Assembly: GCA_010030605.1 (NCBI GenBank) | Contig: RHCK01000044.1 | Span: forward strand, 1 to 9,238 | Reading direction: 5' to 3' | From: Acidimicrobiia bacterium | GTDB lineage: Bacteria > Actinomycetota > Acidimicrobiia > Acidimicrobiales > Ilumatobacteraceae | Length of the DNA stretch: 9,238 nt | In this document: in pieces, positions 5,608 through 9,238 of the stretch | Numbering within the stretch: position 1 is the first letter of the stretch | Layout: each line of letters starts with the position of its first letter | The notes under the pieces: model-generated | Told to the model about the DNA's origin: nothing | The model's database searches: none | Seen by the model: only the letters and a program-made list of their open reading frames with translations | Translations under genes and position numbers: made by a program

Positions 5608-6351
5608 ATGAGTAGCCCCATGGGTGACGCCGGTCGAGACATAACGCGACGCACGTTGCTGTTGTCGTCGGTCGTGTCGGTGCTCGGTGGGGCAATCGGT
5701 GGCGGAGTGTTCGCCACCGTGGTGTCCGGTGGCGATGGAACCCCGGGCGCCGATGGTGCCGATGGTCGTGATGGAGCTGATGGAGCGTCCGGCGCCGACG
5801 GAACGCCGGGTGTTGATGGGGCTCCGGGCGCCACTGGCGCCGCGGGTCGTGACGGCGTCGATGGACGCAACGGCACGAATGGAACGAACGGCACGAATGG
5901 TCGTGATGGCGCCGCAGGTGCCACCGGACCTGCAGGTGCCGCGGGAGCGACCGGTGCCGCTGGTGTTGCGGGTGCGACGGGTGCGGCGGGCATTGCCGGC
6001 GCGACTGGTGCGACAGGTCCTCTCGGTGGACCAACCGGACCGCAAGGAGTTCCGGGTGTCACCGGCGCCATCGGAGCAACGGGCGCAATGGGTGCCACCG
6101 GTGCCACCGGTGCGTGGGGTCCGACGGGTCCGCAAGGCACCCCAGGTACCACGGGCTTCCAAGGTCCGACTGGTCCGACCGGCCCTCGTGGTACGACGGG
6201 TGCGACGGGTGCGTGGGGTCCCACAGGTCCGACGGGTCCGATGGGCGACACGGGTGCGACGGGCGACACGGGTTACTGGGGTCCGACCGGTCCCACTGGT
6301 CCGACGGGCGACACCGGTTATCCCGGTCCGACTGGTCCGGCCGGCCCGTAA
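5608..6351 (+). CDS. Collagen-like Gly-X-Y repeat protein with Tat-like signal/anchor
   Basis: A 247-residue protein. Residues 1-40 hold a twin-arginine-like signal: TRRTLLL (13-19), then a hydrophobic stretch (about 17-39) with VFA (34-36) as a possible cleavage site; it could also stay as a membrane anchor. From residue 41 the rest is Gly-X-Y: 33 triplets (41-139), one extra Gly (140), 35 more triplets (141-245) and a terminal GP. The first block is rich in Asp, Ala, Asn and Arg. The second is Thr-rich, with Thr at Y in 21 of 35 triplets (GPT, GAT, GDT), like the glycosylated repeats of Bacillus BclA. The repeat region has no Lys or Cys. No C-terminal trimerisation domain follows, unusual for bacterial collagens. 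It probably forms a triple helix outside the membrane. Its stop codon directly abuts that of the convergent glycosyltransferase gene. Confidence 0.92.
   Translation: MSSPMGDAGRDITRRTLLLSSVVSVLGGAIGGGVFATVVSGGDGTPGADGADGRDGADGASGADGTPGVDGAPGATGAAGRDGVDGRNGTNGTNGTNGRDGAAGATGPAGAAGATGAAGVAGATGAAGIAGATGATGPLGGPTGPQGVPGVTGAIGATGAMGATGATGAWGPTGPQGTPGTTGFQGPTGPTGPRGTTGATGAWGPTGPTGPMGDTGATGDTGYWGPTGPTGPTGDTGYPGPTGPAGP
5728..6348 (+). repeat. Gly-X-Y coding repeat tract with imperfect 9-nt periodicity
   Basis: Every third codon is Gly through 68 triplets, broken once by an extra Gly codon at 6025-6027. At DNA level there are short exact direct repeats: a 14-mer beginning AACGGCACG at 5869 and 5887 (18-nt spacing), GGTGCCACC in tandem at 6091-6108, and GGTGCGTGGGGTCC at 6109 and 6208 (99-nt spacing, 11 triplets). 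All spacings are multiples of 9, so recombination or slippage between them would keep the frame and change fibre length. Synonymous variation is high, so the tract is not a recent simple expansion. Confidence 0.85.
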
Positions 6352-9238
6352 TCAGTTCGTTTCGTACTGGATATCGGAATCGACGATCGGTCCGCCGAAG
6401 CGCGCCACCGGTGACGTCACCAGATGCGGCACCGCTTCCACGCAGCGCACTCGATCGAGATTGCGCAGCACGAAAGTGTCGATCCCGCAAGGGATGCCAT
6501 CACTCTGGGCGATGTCGAAAAGTGTCGTCGCTGCTCGTTTCGAAATGAGATACGCGAACGTTCCGCCCATCACACCGCGCAAGTCGACGTCTCGCCAGCG
6601 CTGCACGTCTGACGCGGGGTACATGTCGTCGGCAAAGTAGTGCAGGCCGAGGAATACCACGTCGACCGTCGGGTCATCGTCGAGACGTCCCAACAGTGAA
6701 CCCAGTCGAGATGTGAAATGTGGGAGCGGGGTGATGTCGTCCTCGAGGATGAGGCACCAGTCATCATCGGAGTTCATCAACTCGAACCACAACGACAAAT
6801 GGCTGAGGGCCGTCGCTGTCTGGGCACGACGGAGGGGAAGTTCGCTTCCGCGGAACATGTGATGAATCGCATCATCAATGACCAATTCACGACCATCGAC
6901 TGCCGGAAAACGAACGACCCGTGAGGTGAATCGAATCGGCGCAACGTGGGCGAGACGTTCGTTGATGTGGGCTAGTCGATCAGGACGTCGATCGAGGTTG
7001 ATCAGGTGGATCGGCAATGCGTCGAGCCGACGATGACCCCGCGCGATACGTGACAACTCGGGTGCCAGTTGCAAATCGTCGAGGATCCGATTCTTCGCTC
7101 GTCGTATGGCAGGAAGTCGCTTCGCGTGTTCGTCGTTGCGAATGGCCGCCTCCACGATGCGGCGCGCCTCATCGAAGTCGTCGAGAGGCAACAGGATGAT
7201 GGCGTCGGACTCCACGAAGTCGTGGATGTTCGGACATCCCCAATAGAAGACCAGACATTCGGCGAGGATGCCATCGACGATCTTCTCGGTGAGATAGTTC
7301 GGCTCCGAATTGTTCTCGACTGCAATGGTGTAGCGATACGGGAACAAGCCGTCGCGCTTGTCGAGCCATGGCAAAGAACCTCTATAGCCACGAAACATCT
7401 CGTTGTTGTCGAGTCCGAAGATGTCGATCGGCGTCTCATGTCGCTCAAGATGGTGCAGGAAGTCGAGCCGAAGGTGATGACCGACCGATAGTCGTTTGCC
7501 CGTGACGATGGACGACAAGTCGAGCGACTTCACTGGATGCGACGTAATCAACTCGTCGTAGGTCGCCCCCAAGTGCCACTCGAGGAAGTTGCCGGCGAAG
7601 TCCCGCGACTGAAAATGCGTCACGTTCGCGGCCAGCGGCTCCGACCAAGTGCCGTAGGTGCGAAATCCCTCTTGGGGCTCCATGTGGGCAGAGATGACGT
7701 GATCATTTTCACCAATCTGATTCACTCCGGGGTGATTCACGACCACGGTGAAATCAAACGCCTCGTTCGAACCCACGAGTCGCAGACCCTTCCAATGTCC
7801 ATTGGCGGGGAACTGTCGACGCCACAAGGTGGCCAATTCGTCACCCGTGCACCAGCTTGGCGCCAAGCGAACTTTCGTTTCCGGATAGGTGCGGAACTGC
7901 TGCACGCCAAGAAGTTGATACGCGTTCAGTGGGGAATCAGGGCCAGTGTCGGTGCGCAGCCGACCGATGTTGAGCATGGTGATGTCGTCGAGGCACGCGG
8001 TCTTCCAGCCGTGCGCCAAGGCACGATCGGCCATTTCGCGTTCGAAGTGTCCGGCCCCGGGGTTGAACGCCCCCAAGTCGTCGAAGGCGCGACGACGCAG
8101 AACCGACGGCATCAGCGAGAATCCCGGCCACTGTGCATTGGTGAGTCGTTCCGGGTTGTCCTCGAAGATGCGAGCGAACTCCGGCGAATCCGGATCGATG
8201 TGATCGTGCACGCGATAGCAGAACCGTTTGTCGTGGCTGACCACCATGTGGCCACCGACGATGTCGTGATTCTCCAGTGTTTCGGCGTAGTTGCGGTTGA
8301 GGACGGTTTGAATCAGCTCCGTATTGTCGTTCAGCACCTCGATGGCCCGCGTGATGTAGTGGCCCGGCTTCACGAATTGCCAGTCGTCCTCGAAGTGCAA
8401 CCAGTAGTCGGAGTCCACCGTGGCCAGCAGACGGTTCATGCTCTTGGCGTGACCACGATCTGATTCGTCTTTGAAAATGAACTCGAAGAACGGATAGCGC
8501 TGTTGCATCAATTCGCGGTCCTCGGGGGAACTTCCGTCGTCGATGCAGATCCATCGCCCGATCAGGTGATGATCGAGACAGTTTGTCAGTAGGGCATCCA
8601 TGGTGCGCTCGAAGAGTTCTCGCCGACGCGATGTGGTGATGGTGAAGGTCAGATCGTCGGTCTCACCTCGACGTAATGGAGGTGGCTCGTCGAAGATCGT
8701 CTCGCGAGGTTCGCCCAATTGCATCATGGCGAACGTCTGGTTCCAAAGAACGCGTGGACGTTGGTCCAACGGCAGGTCGGTGCCGTCGAGCAGTCGACTG
8801 CAAGCGGTCACGGCTTCGTCGAGGCGACCCAACTCGGCGGCGCAAATGGAGAGCTCGTCGAGCGCGTTGCTCAGGTGGGCGTTGGCGTCGACGAAGAGAA
8901 GGTCGTCGTGGGGAAATGGAATGTTCGTGGCGCGACGGGCCGCGTCGTATCCCCTCTGCCATTGCCGAAGGTGTCGATGAAAGCGGGCGAGTTCGATCAA
9001 TGCCTCGGCACGTTGCGGTCGAAAGGCTGCTGCTCGTTCGAAACTTTGGATCACGGTGTCGTCCCGCTCGCCAAGATTTCTTTCCAAGCGGGCGACCTCG
9101 AGCAGGGCAACATAGGTCTCTTCGTCCCAACCCGGCATGGCGGCTCGTCGGCGATACCACTCCAGGGCCATCCGCGGTTCGCCGAGGTCGCGATACGACT
9201 GGCCGAGATAGAAGACCGTGCGGGCGTCGTTCGGGTCA
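6352..9238 (-). CDS. Giant multidomain glycosyltransferase TPR-GT2-GT10-GT25 (5' end off the right edge)
   Basis: The frame is open to the right edge: 961 residues are visible and no start is seen. The ATG at 9171 is internal to a TPR helix. Numbering from the first full codon (9237): TPRs at about 5-175 (VFYLGQSYRDLG at 8-19, RPQRAEALIELARFHRHL at 73-90); a GT2-like domain at about 195-450 with CIDDGSS (231-237) and EDD (283-285); a GT10 domain at about 456-735 with YRYTIAVENNSEPNYLTEK (634-652) and YWGCPNI; a GT25 domain at about 740-961 with INLDRRPDR (746-754), LILEDDITPL (829-838) and GGTFAYLISKRAA (891-903). The GT10 family transfers fucose-like sugars. The GT25 family includes LPS and collagen galactosyltransferases. 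By alignment to the GT2-TPR neighbour, about 195 N-terminal residues, probably another GT2 domain, are missing, for a total near 1150. It probably builds a short glycan in the cytosol; the acceptor is unknown. Convergent with the collagen-like gene. Confidence 0.88.
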   Translation of the reverse strand, partial: DPNDARTVFYLGQSYRDLGEPRMALEWYRRRAAMPGWDEETYVALLEVARLERNLGERDDTVIQSFERAAAFRPQRAEALIELARFHRHLRQWQRGYDAARRATNIPFPHDDLLFVDANAHLSNALDELSICAAELGRLDEAVTACSRLLDGTDLPLDQRPRVLWNQTFAMMQLGEPRETIFDEPPPLRRGETDDLTFTITTSRRRELFERTMDALLTNCLDHHLIGRWICIDDGSSPEDRELMQQRYPFFEFIFKDESDRGHAKSMNRLLATVDSDYWLHFEDDWQFVKPGHYITRAIEVLNDNTELIQTVLNRNYAETLENHDIVGGHMVVSHDKRFCYRVHDHIDPDSPEFARIFEDNPERLTNAQWPGFSLMPSVLRRRAFDDLGAFNPGAGHFEREMADRALAHGWKTACLDDITMLNIGRLRTDTGPDSPLNAYQLLGVQQFRTYPETKVRLAPSWCTGDELATLWRRQFPANGHWKGLRLVGSNEAFDFTVVVNHPGVNQIGENDHVISAHMEPQEGFRTYGTWSEPLAANVTHFQSRDFAGNFLEWHLGATYDELITSHPVKSLDLSSIVTGKRLSVGHHLRLDFLHHLERHETPIDIFGLDNNEMFRGYRGSLPWLDKRDGLFPYRYTIAVENNSEPNYLTEKIVDGILAECLVFYWGCPNIHDFVESDAIILLPLDDFDEARRIVEAAIRNDEHAKRLPAIRRAKNRILDDLQLAPELSRIARGHRRLDALPIHLINLDRRPDRLAHINERLAHVAPIRFTSRVVRFPAVDGRELVIDDAIHHMFRGSELPLRRAQTATALSHLSLWFELMNSDDDWCLILEDDITPLPHFTSRLGSLLGRLDDDPTVDVVFLGLHYFADDMYPASDVQRWRDVDLRGVMGGTFAYLISKRAATTLFDIAQSDGIPCGIDTFVLRNLDRVRCVEAVPHLVTSPVARFGGPIVDSDIQYETN

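Noticed and set aside
5595..6269. Pro/Ala/Val-rich 224-residue open frame on the minus strand opposite the collagen-like gene
   Set aside because: It is the antisense reading of the GGT/GGC-rich Gly-X-Y tract, which forces a Pro-rich periodic sequence. It has no start signal or recognisable domain.
5728..6348. Short regularly spaced DNA repeats considered as a CRISPR array
   Set aside because: Repeats are 9-nt codon-triplet periodic, vary at synonymous positions, lack unique spacers and lie within an intact coding frame.
5687..6640. 317-residue open frame on the plus strand in another frame through the collagen tract
   Set aside because: It is a low-complexity Arg/Val/Pro shadow of the repeat, and it runs into the antisense of the glycosyltransferase gene with no homology seen.
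7537..8463. 308-residue plus-strand open frame opposite the large glycosyltransferase
   Set aside because: It is a long antisense frame of the kind common in high-GC coding DNA, shows no recognisable domain, and the opposite strand has well-conserved enzyme motifs.
6352..9171. The ATG at 9171 as start of a complete 939-residue glycosyltransferase
   Set aside because: The codons upstream are open to the window edge and encode the first TPR helix, so the gene is partial.

Overview
The window looks like chromosome from a high-GC actinobacterium, possibly an acidimicrobiia-type lineage. Three things support this. There is a gene pair of a DUF3263 protein followed by a membrane-anchored LytR_C protein, which is an actinobacterial arrangement. 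There is a CysO-type sulfur carrier with the PAVAGG tail. Several genes also begin with a -10 box placed 6-7 nt before the start codon, as in leaderless actinobacterial transcripts. The genus is inference. I saw no tRNA, rRNA, insertion sequence or CRISPR array.

Left part (1-2353), mostly housekeeping: the 5' part of a uridine kinase gene runs leftward off the window edge. Divergent from it is a two-gene unit, DUF3263 then LytR_C, overlapping by 4 nt. A convergent class I glycerate kinase follows on the minus strand; its likely start is a GTG at 2353.

Middle (2446-5528): a rightward operon of three tightly packed genes. These are a CysO-like ubiquitin-fold sulfur carrier, a two-domain protein (HtrL/YibB-like N-terminus plus a beta-propeller related to glycosidase folds), and a family 2 glycosyltransferase with a TPR tail. 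The gaps are 3 nt and then a 4-nt overlap, so the genes are probably co-transcribed.

Right part (5608-9238): a gene with its own promoter encodes a collagen-like protein with a Tat-like N-terminus, 68 Gly-X-Y triplets, one interruption and no C-terminal head domain. Its stop codon directly abuts the stop of a convergent giant glycosyltransferase gene that runs off the right edge. The visible 961 residues of that protein contain TPRs, a GT2-like domain, a GT10 (fucosyltransferase-like) domain and a C-terminal GT25 domain. GT25 is the family that contains animal collagen galactosyltransferases and LPS galactosyltransferases. Its TPR part is paralogous to the tail of the GT2 gene on the other side of the collagen gene.

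Taken together, 2725-9238 reads as a candidate locus for making and glycosylating a surface-exposed collagen-like fibre. The protein families are recognised with fair to good confidence. The link between the glycosyltransferases and the collagen-like protein is inferred from gene neighbourhood, the Thr-rich repeats and the GT25 domain.
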